A stretch of 64,000 nucleotides of DNA from Microbacterium hominis (lineage in GTDB: Bacteria > Actinomycetota > Actinomycetes > Actinomycetales > Microbacteriaceae): positions 1,612,001 to 1,676,000 of the forward strand of contig NZ_CP054038.1 of NCBI RefSeq assembly GCF_013282805.1, in the 5' to 3' direction. Positions 9,873-17,246 of the stretch are shown here, piece by piece; within the stretch, counting starts at the first letter, position 1, and every line of letters starts with the position of its first letter. The notes below the pieces were generated by a model. The model was not told where the DNA came from, made no database searches, and worked only from the letters and a program-made list of their open reading frames with translations. Position numbers and translations under genes: made by a program.

Positions 9873-9994
9873 GAGTGGGTTCAGTCTACTGAGCGCGCGC
9901 GACTTCGCGGCTGGGGGTCAGCCGGGGGATTCGCGGCGGACAGCCCTGTGGATAACTTTCCGGTGCGCCGCGCGGACCTTGCCATGATGCTGGA

Positions 9995-11152
9995 ATGCTC
10001 ACCGCATCCGCCCCGCACGCCGCGCCGGCGGCGATCGTCGCCGAACGGGTGCGCGAGCGGCTGCGTGCGGAGCGCGCCGATCCCGCCCGCGACCCGGAGT
10101 TCGCGGCGCGCATCGCCCGGGACGAGGTGCGCAGGCACAACGACTTCGCCCTGGCGCGGGGACTGGTGCCGATCGACGACGAGAACGCGTGCGTGCGCGG
10201 CGTGCTCGCGGTCGTCGCAGGCTACGGGCCGCTGCAGGTCCACCTCGATGACCCCTCGGTGGAGGAGATCTGGATCAACGCGCCGGATCGCATCTTCGTC
10301 GCGCGCGGGGGCGTCTCCGAGCGCGTGCCGCTGACACTGACCGACGCCGCGGTACGCGACCTCGTGGAGCGGATGCTGCACGCCACCGGCCGCCGGGTCG
10401 ACTTGAGCCAGCCGTTCGTCGACGCGTCGCTGCCCGACGGAAGCCGGCTGCACGTGGTGATCCCCGACATCACCCGCCGTCACTGGGCGGTCAACATCCG
10501 CAAGTTCCTCCCGGCGTTCCGCGACATCGATCGCCTCGTCGAGGCGGGCATGCTCGCCCCGGAGGCCGCCCTCCTGCTCGTTCGGGGGCTTCGCGCCGGG
10601 CGCAGCATCCTCGTCTCGGGGGCGACCCACGCCGGCAAGACGACGGTGCTCGGGGCGCTGCTGGCCGCCAGCCCGCCCGAGCACCGCATCGTCACGGTCG
10701 AGGAGACCTTCGAGCTCTCGATCGCCGTGCCCGACGTCGTCGGCCTGCAGGGACGCCAGCCGAGCCTCGAGGGCACAGGCGAGGTCACGCTGCGGCGACT
10801 GGTCAAGGAGGCGCTGCGCATGCGACCTGATCGCCTGGTCGTCGGCGAGGTGCGCGACGCGGAGGCGCTCGATCTGGTCCTCGCCCTGAACACCGGAGTT
10901 CCGGGGGCCGCGACCATCCACGCCAACTCCGCACGCGATGCGCTCGCCAAGCTCGCGGCGCTTCCCCTGCTGGCCGGGCGCAACATCGATGCGGCGTTCG
11001 TCGTGCCCGCCGTGGCGGCATCCGTCGACCTGGTCGCCCACTGTCACCGCGACGCCGACGGGCGCCGTCGCGTCGTCGAGATCGTCCGGCCCACCGGCGT
11101 GCACGAGGGCGCCGTCGTCGCCGAGACGCTGTACCGGGCCGAGGACGCATGA
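9995..11152 (+). CDS. tadA: TadA/CpaF family pilus assembly ATPase
   Basis: 385 residues. This is the cytoplasmic secretion ATPase that drives assembly of Flp/Tad pili. The N-terminal region (about 1-160) is the usual CpaF domain. The core has Walker A GATHAGKTT (about 207-215), the Asp-box-like VTVEETFEL, Walker B RLVVGEVRDAEA and the His-box HANSARDALAKL. Its stop overlaps the tadB start (ATGA). It is the first gene of a tad operon whose third gene, tadC, is broken by the integrated element. Confidence 0.92.
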   Translation: MLTASAPHAAPAAIVAERVRERLRAERADPARDPEFAARIARDEVRRHNDFALARGLVPIDDENACVRGVLAVVAGYGPLQVHLDDPSVEEIWINAPDRIFVARGGVSERVPLTLTDAAVRDLVERMLHATGRRVDLSQPFVDASLPDGSRLHVVIPDITRRHWAVNIRKFLPAFRDIDRLVEAGMLAPEAALLLVRGLRAGRSILVSGATHAGKTTVLGALLAASPPEHRIVTVEETFELSIAVPDVVGLQGRQPSLEGTGEVTLRRLVKEALRMRPDRLVVGEVRDAEALDLVLALNTGVPGAATIHANSARDALAKLAALPLLAGRNIDAAFVVPAVAASVDLVAHCHRDADGRRRVVEIVRPTGVHEGAVVAETLYRAEDA

Positions 11153-12009
11153 TCGTCCTGTGGGGCGCGACGCTTGCCGCGGGGCTCCTGCTCACGTTCT
11201 CGCCGTGGCTGTGGCCGTCGCGGCCGCGCCGAGTGCGCACCGCGGTCGCCGGGGGAGTGGCGGAGCGGGTGCTCGGGGCGGCGGGGTTCGCCTCGACGCC
11301 GGCGGCCGTGCTGTACGCCACCTCGGCCGGGGCGGGAGCGCTCGGCGCCGCCGTGGCATGGCTGATCGCGCCGGTCGCCCCCCTCGCGGCCGTCGCGGCC
11401 GTCGCCGGGGCCGCCGCGCCGACGATCTGGCTCCGCTCGCGTGCCGCGCGGCTGCGGAGGTCGCGGCGGACGCTGTGGCCTGATGTGTGCGATCTGCTCA
11501 TCGCGTCGGTGCGCGCGGGGATGTCGCTGCCCGATGCGGTGTCGGCGCTCGCTGATTCCGCACCCGCCCAGATGCGCCCGACCTTCGCGGCGTTCCGCGC
11601 CGACATGTCGGCGTCGGGGCACTTCGACTCGAGCATCGCCACGCTCAAGGCGACCCTCGCCGATCCGATCGCGGACCGCATCCTCGAGACGCTTCGCATG
11701 GCGCGCCAGGTCGGCGGAACCGAGCTGACCACCGTCCTGCGCTCGCTCGCGACCTCGGTGCGCTCGGAGGCGACGGTGCGCGCCGAGGTCGAGGCGCGGC
11801 AATCCTGGACCCGGGGTGCGGCCGTGCTGGGAGTCTCGGCGCCGTGGGTGATCCTCGCGATGCTCGCCCTGCGGCCGGAAGGCGCGCAGGCCTATGGGAG
11901 CCCGGAAGGGGTCGCCCTGGTGATCGGCGGCGCGGTGATGTCGGTGGTCGCGTTCCGCCTGATGATCCGGCTCGGTCGGCTGAGCGAACCGCGGCGGTGG
12001 TTCGAGTGA
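11149..12009 (+). CDS. tadB: TadB-like pilus assembly inner-membrane protein (type II secretion F domain)
   Basis: 286 residues. Two hydrophobic stretches at the N-terminus, a cytoplasmic T2SSF domain (about 110-220: ICDLLIASVRAGMSLPDAVSALAD) and two C-terminal membrane helices make a TadB layout. With TadC it would form the membrane platform for the TadA motor. It overlaps tadA by 4 nt and tadC by 4 nt (GTGA). Confidence 0.87.
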   Translation: MIVLWGATLAAGLLLTFSPWLWPSRPRRVRTAVAGGVAERVLGAAGFASTPAAVLYATSAGAGALGAAVAWLIAPVAPLAAVAAVAGAAAPTIWLRSRAARLRRSRRTLWPDVCDLLIASVRAGMSLPDAVSALADSAPAQMRPTFAAFRADMSASGHFDSSIATLKATLADPIADRILETLRMARQVGGTELTTVLRSLATSVRSEATVRAEVEARQSWTRGAAVLGVSAPWVILAMLALRPEGAQAYGSPEGVALVIGGAVMSVVAFRLMIRLGRLSEPRRWFE

Positions 12010-12856
12010 CCGGTGTCGCGATCGACGCCCTGGCGTACGCGCTGGTGCTCGGGATCTCGTTCGGCGTGGGCGTGTGCCTCCTGGTGTCCGTGGCGCCGCG
12101 CTGGGGCGCCCCGTCACTCGCGCGCCGGATCGCGCCGTACATCCGTGACGTCACCGACCCGCGCGGCACGTCGCTGCCGCTGCCGGGGAGGGCATGGGGA
12201 GCGCAGGAGATGTGGCGCTCGGCCGCACAGACCTTCTCCCGGTTCTCGAGCGGATCCGAGGTCACCCAGTTGCGGCTGAGGCAGGCCGGATGTGAGCTGG
12301 ACCTCGCCGGATTCCGCGGCCGTCAGCTCGGGTGGGCCGTCGCCGGCGTCGCTGTCGGCGCGGTGCTGCTCGTCGTGCTCGCGCTCGCGGGGCGCGGCGG
12401 ACCGGCCGTGTGGCTCCTGCCGGTCGTCGGCGCGGCGGCAGGTGCGCTCGGCTGCGACATCCACCTCACGCGGGCCGCCCGTGCTCGCGTCGCGAGGATC
12501 GAGGAGGAGCTCGCAACGGTGCTGGAGTTCATCGCGCTGTGCCTCGCTGCCGGGGAGGGCATCCACGATGCCCTGCGGCGAGTGAGCGCGCTCGGCGCCG
12601 GCGACCTGACCTCGGAGCTGCGCGGCGTCGTGGTCGAGGTCGGCACCGGGTCGCCGCTGGCGACCGCGCTCGGCGGCCTCGCGGGTGACCTCGAGATCGC
12701 CGCGCTGTCGAGGGCGATCGACCAGATCGTGGCCGCCCTCGAGCGCGGCGCGCCACTCGCGCAGGTGCTGCACGGGCAGGCCGCCGACGCGCGCGAGCAG
12801 TCCAAACGTGCGCTGATCGAGCAGGCGGGCCGCAAGGAGATCGCGATGCTCGTGCC
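12006..12856 (+). pseudogene. tadC: tadC, 5' portion, interrupted by an integrated element
   Basis: This carries the first 283 codons plus two bases of tadC, another T2SSF-domain platform protein of the Tad pilus. The GTG start overlaps the tadB stop. The frame runs into the inserted element after the codons for MLVP and reads foreign sequence to a stop at 13007, adding about 50 residues unlike any Tad protein. The chimera lacks the last membrane helix. Joining 12856 to 25456 restores an uninterrupted 310-residue TadC. The gene is therefore split, not decayed, and could be restored by excision. Confidence 0.88.
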
Positions 12857-12883
12857 CTACACCATTGCGAAAAGGTGCTACCA
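12835..12883 (+). other. attL: left junction of the element with tadC
   Basis: Host tadC sequence ends and element sequence begins around the GCC at 12854-12856, which is shared with attR. On the element side, CATTGCG (12863-12869) followed by a GGT-containing arm is the inverted partner of CGCAATG on the attR side. This is the half-site pattern expected of a large serine integrase. Confidence 0.75.
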
Positions 12884-12921
12884 AGGCGCGAATGCGAAAC
12901 GGGCACACCTGAGCGCTCGAC

Positions 12922-12927
12922 TAGGCT
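12922..12927 (+). promoter_or_regulatory. -10 box for a leaderless restriction endonuclease transcript
   Basis: TAGGCT lies 6 nt before the GTG at 12934, and no Shine-Dalgarno sequence is present. It lies wholly inside the element, so the endonuclease can be transcribed independently of tad read-through. The -35 region is poor. Confidence 0.4.
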
Positions 12928-12933
12928 CTGAGC

Positions 12934-13716
12934 GTGCCAGATGCCTCAGTTTCCGCCCCGGAAGACCTCACCAGCAAGATCGCATCCCTTCGCCCGCGCC
13001 AGCGTGAGCGCGTTGTGCAGCTTGTGGATGCCCTTATCGAAGGTGCCGTCTCCTGGATCAACCCCGAATCCGATTTCGCCGACCAGGACTGGGTCAACGA
13101 ATTCGGCGATCAGTTGCGGCTGCACCACGGCGGATCGGCCATCCCGCTCACCAAGGACAAGTTCGAATACGCGATGGTGAACACCTTCCTGGACTCGGGG
13201 CGCAGCAGCCGCAAGCTGGGCAACGGCAACCCCGGCGCAGACATCGAAGTTGACGGTGCCTTCTGGTCACTGAAGACCGAGGCGGCTGCTGCCATCAAGC
13301 CGGACAAGATTCACGTGTCCAAGGCGATGGAGCTTGGCAAGGGCAACTGGGAAACCGAGGAGGACATCGCCGTCCTGCGGGAGAAGTTCCTGGGCCACCT
13401 GACCAAGTACACACGGGTCTTCACGCTCCGCTGCCTGTCGCGCACACCGGCTGACGACTCATCGGTGGCCTACGCCTACGAGCTGGTGGAGATTCCGCAC
13501 GCGCTGCTGGAACGCGCCAAGGACGGGCGCATCGAGATGCGACACAACTCGCGGCAGAACCCGAAGCCCGCCTACTGCTACGTGAACGCCGAGGACGGCA
13601 CCCCCGGCTTCGAGCTGTACTTTGACGGGGGCACCGAGCGCAAGCTACAGATCAAGAACCTCTGGAAGCGTCACTGCATCGTTCACGCGAACTGGTCGTT
13701 CACTACGGCTTCGTAA
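12934..13716 (+). CDS. Type II restriction endonuclease, SmaI-like (predicted target CCCGGG)
   Basis: 260 residues, GTG start. From memory of R.SmaI I recognise matching blocks along the whole length: IHVSKAMELGKGNW, RVFTLRCL, YELVEIPHALLERAK, PKPAYCYV, LYFDGGTERKLQIKNL and HCIVHANWSF. The catalytic acidic/Lys cluster is probably NPGADIEVDG (99-108) followed by LKTE (113-116). The cytoplasmic enzyme should cut CCCGGG unless the partner methylase protects it; specificity is inferred from family. It converges tail-to-tail with the methyltransferase (14-bp overlap) and is the first element gene inside attL. Confidence 0.85.
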   Translation: MPDASVSAPEDLTSKIASLRPRQRERVVQLVDALIEGAVSWINPESDFADQDWVNEFGDQLRLHHGGSAIPLTKDKFEYAMVNTFLDSGRSSRKLGNGNPGADIEVDGAFWSLKTEAAAAIKPDKIHVSKAMELGKGNWETEEDIAVLREKFLGHLTKYTRVFTLRCLSRTPADDSSVAYAYELVEIPHALLERAKDGRIEMRHNSRQNPKPAYCYVNAEDGTPGFELYFDGGTERKLQIKNLWKRHCIVHANWSFTTAS

Positions 13717-14629
13717 CGGGCACGTCATAGCCCCCGCTCCGCTGCTGTAGGCGGCGCTTGGCGATCTCGACGTACTCCTCGTTCAGCTCAATGCCAACGA
13801 AGTCGCGCCCAGTGTTGCGCGCCACTTGGCCCACAGTGCCCGAGCCGAAGAACGGGTCCAGCACCACGTCGCCGGGCTTGGACGATGCCAGGATGCACGG
13901 CTCAACCAGCTTCGTGGGGAAGACGGCGAAGTGCGCCTCGCCATAGGGCTCGGTGTTCACGTTCCAGACCGAGCGCTTGCGTCGCGTCTTCTTGCCGTCG
14001 TCAGTCGGCTCAATGGTGGCCTGCACGTCGTAGCTGTACTTCAACGACTTGGTGAACATGAAGACGAACTCGTGGCTCCGTGTGGGGCGGTCGCGCACGC
14101 TCTCGGGGTTGGCGTTGGGCTTGTTCCACACGATGTCGGTGCGCAAGTACCAGCCAGCCTCTCGCAGCGCGAAGGCCAGCATCCAGGGCACACCCATCAG
14201 GTCCTTCGGCTTCATGCCCTCGGGCGTGTTGGGGCGGTAGTCCATGCCGCGTGCGTTCAGCTTCTTGTCCGCCTGCCGCCAAGTGCGTCCGCCCGACGTG
14301 TACCCATCACCTACGTTGAGCCAGAACACCCCATCGTTAGCAAGCACGCGACGGCATTCATCGAACACCCTCACCAGTGCTTCGATGTACTGCGGCAGCA
14401 GCGGCTCAGCCCCGATCTGCCCTTCCACCCCGTAGTCGCGGAGGCCCCAGTACGGGGGCGATGTGACGATGCACTGGACCGACTCATCCTCGAGCGTTGC
14501 AAGGCCGTCAAGCACGCTCGCGTGGACGATGCGACCGGTGCCCAGGTGGGCCTCGCCCGATGCGACTGTCAGGCGGTGTGGGCCAGTGGCCTCGGGCTCG
14601 TCGAACAGTGGCAAGGGCATGGTCGTCAT
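13703..14629 (-). CDS. Type II DNA methyltransferase, beta class (TSPPYW), SmaI-like partner
   Basis: 308 residues. The catalytic motif IV TSPPYWGLRDYG is near the N-terminus and the AdoMet-binding DPFFGSGTVGQVA is near the C-terminus. This IV-before-I order defines the beta class, in which TSPPYW is usual for N4-cytosine enzymes. It should protect the CCCGGG sites cut by the convergent endonuclease. The start is either ATG 14629 (a -10 box lies 7 nt upstream) or GTG 14635, two codons longer. Confidence 0.88.
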   Translation of the reverse strand: MTTMPLPLFDEPEATGPHRLTVASGEAHLGTGRIVHASVLDGLATLEDESVQCIVTSPPYWGLRDYGVEGQIGAEPLLPQYIEALVRVFDECRRVLANDGVFWLNVGDGYTSGGRTWRQADKKLNARGMDYRPNTPEGMKPKDLMGVPWMLAFALREAGWYLRTDIVWNKPNANPESVRDRPTRSHEFVFMFTKSLKYSYDVQATIEPTDDGKKTRRKRSVWNVNTEPYGEAHFAVFPTKLVEPCILASSKPGDVVLDPFFGSGTVGQVARNTGRDFVGIELNEEYVEIAKRRLQQRSGGYDVPVTKP

Positions 14630-14636
14630 GTCCACA

Positions 14637-14642
14637 ACTTTA
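14637..14642 (-). promoter_or_regulatory. -10 box for a leaderless methyltransferase transcript
   Basis: Read on the reverse strand, TAAAGT precedes the ATG at 14629 by 7 nt with no Shine-Dalgarno sequence. This would let the methylase be expressed on its own promoter, apart from the SOS-box operon upstream. Confidence 0.4.
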
Positions 14643-14738
14643 CTTTCCGCCTAGGACATGCCCGTCGATCGGCACGGGGCGGATCCCTGAGCGACCGCTG
14701 GCGAGCGAACGGGCCAGGCGTGCCCCAGCATGTCGGGA

Positions 14739-14764
14739 GACCCCCTAGCGTCGGCCAGAGGGTC
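14739..14764 (-). terminator. Hairpin after the 16370-14787 operon (related to two other element hairpins)
   Basis: GACCC and GGGTC arms enclose a loop with AGCG and GGCCAG. The same loop pattern recurs at 16545-16574 and 18418-18453, each just after the last gene of a leftward operon. There is no T-tract. The terminator role is inferred from position and recurrence. Confidence 0.45.
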
Positions 14765-14786
14765 GCCCGTGTCGGCAGCCGTGGGG

Positions 14787-15431
14787 CTACCGCGCCTTGT
14801 CAAACTGCACCAGCGCCGACCACGTGTGCCAGATGGGATGCTCGTAGCTGTACTCACCGGGCTGGCAGCCGTGGCAGGTGGCGTCGCCGCGCACATGTGA
14901 CGCGACCCGCAGGTAGGTCGCCTTCGGCTCGGTCAACGTGGCCAGCACGACAGGCTCACCGTCAACCCCGTCCACGCGGCTGGTGTCCACCGCGCCAAGG
15001 GTCTCGCCCGACAAGGCGTCAATGAGCTCAAACCTGACGACCTGGGTGCCCTGGGTGACCTCCACGCCGCGGATGCGTACCCCCGTGAGCTGCACCAGCA
15101 CTTCGCCCGCCTGCATGATGCGCGGTGCCTCGTACTGGATGGGGATGCCGTCACCCGGCTGGCTGGCATAGGTGCTCTCGGTGACGCGCACGATGTCAAC
15201 CTCGGCAGCAGCCAGGTCGGGGCGGGGTGTCATGGACGGGGCAGCCGTGGGCAGGGGCACGTCGGCCAGGGCGGGCGGATAGCTGGGTGCCAGCGCCACG
15301 GGGATGACCACCCCGGCAAGCACGCACGCCAGCAGCCCCCCGGCCACCATGCGCACGGCTGCCCTACGGACGCCGATGGGCTTGGGTGTCTGCACGTGCT
15401 GCCCCGTGGTGAACAGCTCGGGCAGGCTCAC
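14787..15431 (-). CDS. Membrane-anchored exported protein of unknown function
   Basis: 214 residues, GTG start overlapping the stop of the upstream 41-residue gene (GTGA). A single hydrophobic helix at about 21-43 anchors it; the remaining 170 residues would lie outside the cell. The exterior part is rich in beta-strand-like segments and contains a CHGC pair near the C-terminus that could form a disulfide or bind metal. I do not recognise the family. Its place in an SOS-box operon next to the restriction-modification pair makes an envelope or immunity role possible, but this is speculation. Confidence 0.65.
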   Translation of the reverse strand: MSLPELFTTGQHVQTPKPIGVRRAAVRMVAGGLLACVLAGVVIPVALAPSYPPALADVPLPTAAPSMTPRPDLAAAEVDIVRVTESTYASQPGDGIPIQYEAPRIMQAGEVLVQLTGVRIRGVEVTQGTQVVRFELIDALSGETLGAVDTSRVDGVDGEPVVLATLTEPKATYLRVASHVRGDATCHGCQPGEYSYEHPIWHTWSALVQFDKAR

Positions 15432-15553
15432 AGCGCGCACACCTTGTCGGCAGCGAGGTCGAACATGCCCCAGGTCACCAGCAGGATGGACGCCGACGTT
15501 ACAGCCGCAGCGGCGATGTTGCCCCAGTTGGGGACGAGGCGCGTGCGCTTCAT
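15428..15553 (-). CDS. Small single-helix membrane protein
   Basis: 41 residues: a short basic N-terminus, one hydrophobic helix (about 12-34) and a short tail ending KVCAL. Start and stop overlap both neighbours by 4 nt (ATGA upstream, GTGA downstream), which is the main reason to believe it is real. It may work with the exported protein encoded next. Confidence 0.6.
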   Translation of the reverse strand: MKRTRLVPNWGNIAAAAVTSASILLVTWGMFDLAADKVCAL

Positions 15554-15807
15554 GCGTGGCCTCCCCGCGTGCGGGCCTGCTCGTCGTTCCAACGCGCCTG
15601 GTGACGGTAGAGCACCGTGCGCACCACGACCCCGGCGTCGTCCAGCAGCAGCACACCGCACGCGATGGACCCGCGCTGGCGGACCTCCCCGTGCTGGTTG
15701 CCGTAGACGACCTCGGGCTGCTGCACGCACTGCTCGACCTCGGTGAGCGTGATGCCACGGGCAACCATCTTCTCGGCCGCGTGCGTCGTGACGATGACCC
15801 GGCTCAC
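15550..15807 (-). CDS. DUF4258-like small protein
   Basis: 85 residues. HAAEKMVARGITLTEVEQCVQQPEVVY at the N-terminus resembles DUF4258, a family related in fold to RelE/BrnT-type toxins. A central GVLLLDDAGVVVRTVLYR strand pair fits. No antitoxin is recognisable beside it, so a toxin role is only a possibility. It is coupled by 4-nt overlaps to both neighbours. Confidence 0.6.
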   Translation of the reverse strand: MSRVIVTTHAAEKMVARGITLTEVEQCVQQPEVVYGNQHGEVRQRGSIACGVLLLDDAGVVVRTVLYRHQARWNDEQARTRGGHA

Positions 15808-16370
15808 GCCTGGGCCTCGGCAGCCTTGAGCATGACGTTGATGTGACGGCTGAGCGCGGCCTTGCTGCCGTAGGACTGACCGCAGGTGCAGCCGTTGGCC
15901 TTGTTCGGGTTGACCTCGTGCACGACCGGCGCGCTGGCGTCCACGTGGCGCTGCTCGGCGATGACCACGCCTTCCTCGGTGGCGACCGTGCTGCCCTTGC
16001 TGGCGCGGGGCTTCTTGGCGGCAGGCGTGGCCTTGGCAGCCGGTGCCTCGGTCTTGGTGGCGCGGGGCTTGCGCTCGGGCTTCGGGGCGCGCTTGGGCGG
16101 GGTGACCGTCCAGCCGGTGGGCAGGCTGCCCGCGTTGGCGATGGCCCGCTGGGTGAGCGCCTCCAGATCGCCGGCCTCGATGCTCTCCAGGAGCGCCTGG
16201 TAGGCCAGCGCCCGGATGCCCTTGAGGCGAGCACGCTGCACGCTGACGCCGAACGTGTCAACGACCTGCTGAATGGCGGCTTCGATGGTCTCCAGGGCCT
16301 CGTCGGCAGTGGCCTGCTCAACGGTCTCGACGGGCTTCAGGGACTTGGTAGCGGTGCGCTTGGTAGCCAT
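15804..16370 (-). CDS. Lys/Ala-rich protein with C-terminal Cys/His finger-like motif
   Basis: 188 residues. An N-terminal helical domain (about 20-90) is followed by a basic Pro/Ala/Lys linker resembling histone-H1-like tails. A C-terminal segment, CTCGQSYGSKAALSRHINVML, looks like a degenerate C2H2 finger with only one obvious His. DNA binding is inferred from composition. I chose the ATG at 16370 over the in-frame start at 16439 because GAAAGG sits 9 nt before it, in the same leader found before the gene at 18192. First gene of an operon behind an SOS box. Confidence 0.65.
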   Translation of the reverse strand: MATKRTATKSLKPVETVEQATADEALETIEAAIQQVVDTFGVSVQRARLKGIRALAYQALLESIEAGDLEALTQRAIANAGSLPTGWTVTPPKRAPKPERKPRATKTEAPAAKATPAAKKPRASKGSTVATEEGVVIAEQRHVDASAPVVHEVNPNKANGCTCGQSYGSKAALSRHINVMLKAAEAQA

Positions 16371-16410
16371 GATGTGGAACCTTTCGTGGGGCTGGTGTGT
16401 GGAACTTGAC

Positions 16411-16426
16411 TCGAACGTTTGTTCGG
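16411..16426. promoter_or_regulatory. LexA/SOS box, one mismatch
   Basis: TCGAACGTTTGTTCGG matches the actinobacterial LexA consensus TCGAAC-N4-GTTCGA at 11 of 12 positions. It lies 40 bp upstream of the ATG at 16370, where a promoter for that operon should be. Confidence 0.7.
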
Positions 16427-16544
16427 TTAGTTGAACCATGCATCACCGTCCCGAGGGCATCCAAGACCGGGCCTCAGCCCGGCGTGTAGACCGCTGCTGC
16501 ACTATCGGGAACGGTCCCCTTCCGGAACTTGCCCGGCACAGCAA

Positions 16545-16574
16545 GAGACCCCCAGCGCTCGGGCCAGGGGGCTC
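16545..16574 (-). terminator. Hairpin after the resolvase operon
   Basis: GAG-CCCCC and GGGGG-CTC arms enclose a loop containing AGCGCTCGGGCCA. It lies just beyond the resolvase stop codon at 16587 and belongs to the recurring hairpin family also seen at 14739 and 18418. Confidence 0.55.
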
Positions 16575-16586
16575 AGTGCAGGGGTG

Positions 16587-17246
16587 TCAGGCCACGGCTG
16601 CCAGCTTGGTCGTCAGTCGGCGCTGGGCCTTGGCCACGCCGTTGACAGTCCAGGGGAGGCCGGTAGCCGTGGTGTGTCCCTCGGCGTTGAGTGCGGCAGC
16701 CGTAGCAGCGAGGGTGCGCGTGCGGCGCAGCGCCAGCAGCCGGTCGCCCGTGGCCGTGGGCAGTACCGACACGCGGCCCATGTGTCGCCCCTGGCGCTTG
16801 GCTGCCTGCATCGCCGCGCTGGTGCGCTCACCAATCACGCGGCGCTCCCACTGGGCTACCGACATCATCACGTTGGCCACAAGCTCGCCGGTCGGGGTGC
16901 TGGTGTCCACTCCCAGGTCAATGGCGACGAGCGCCCAGCCGCGTGAGCGGGCCAGCTCCAGCACGCGGGCGAAGTCCGCAACGCTACGGCTCAGGCGGTC
17001 CAGCTTGGCGACTATCAGACCTCCCACGTCCCGCTTCTTAGGGCTGGTGTTCAGTCGGGCGAGGGCTTCCTGTAGCTGAGGCCTATCCAGAGACTTGGCA
17101 CTGATGCCAGCATCCTCGTACCAGATGATCTCCCAGTCGTGCGCACTGGCGTAGTGCTGGATTGCATCACGTTGCGCGTCAAGCCCCAGGCCGCTGCTCG
17201 CTTGCTCGGTCGTGCTGACACGCAAGTACCCAATCATCGTCGTCAT
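16587..17246 (-). CDS. Small serine recombinase (resolvase/invertase family)
   Basis: 219 residues. The N-terminal catalytic domain has YLRVSTTEQ with Ser11 as nucleophile, then LDAQRDAI, the LIVAKLDRLSRSVADF block and GELVANVMMSVAQWERRVIGERT on helix E. A C-terminal helix-turn-helix-like segment follows (about 165-210). It may resolve element multimers or invert a segment. The ATG at 17246 has GGAGG 8 nt upstream and overlaps the HNH stop (ATGA). Third gene of an SOS-box operon and separate from the large integrase. Confidence 0.9.
   Translation of the reverse strand: MTTMIGYLRVSTTEQASSGLGLDAQRDAIQHYASAHDWEIIWYEDAGISAKSLDRPQLQEALARLNTSPKKRDVGGLIVAKLDRLSRSVADFARVLELARSRGWALVAIDLGVDTSTPTGELVANVMMSVAQWERRVIGERTSAAMQAAKRQGRHMGRVSVLPTATGDRLLALRRTRTLAATAAALNAEGHTTATGLPWTVNGVAKAQRRLTTKLAAVA

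Noticed and set aside
12845..12850. ATGCTC shared by attL and attR as the crossover site
   Set aside because: It also restores the frame, but gives ML-WP instead of the usual TadC MLVP and lies off-centre of the attP half-sites. GCC fits better.
12857..13007. Tail of the tadC frame after the junction, as a possible functional extension
   Set aside because: The residues are element DNA read by chance in the tadC frame and overlap the start of the endonuclease gene. No similarity to Tad proteins.
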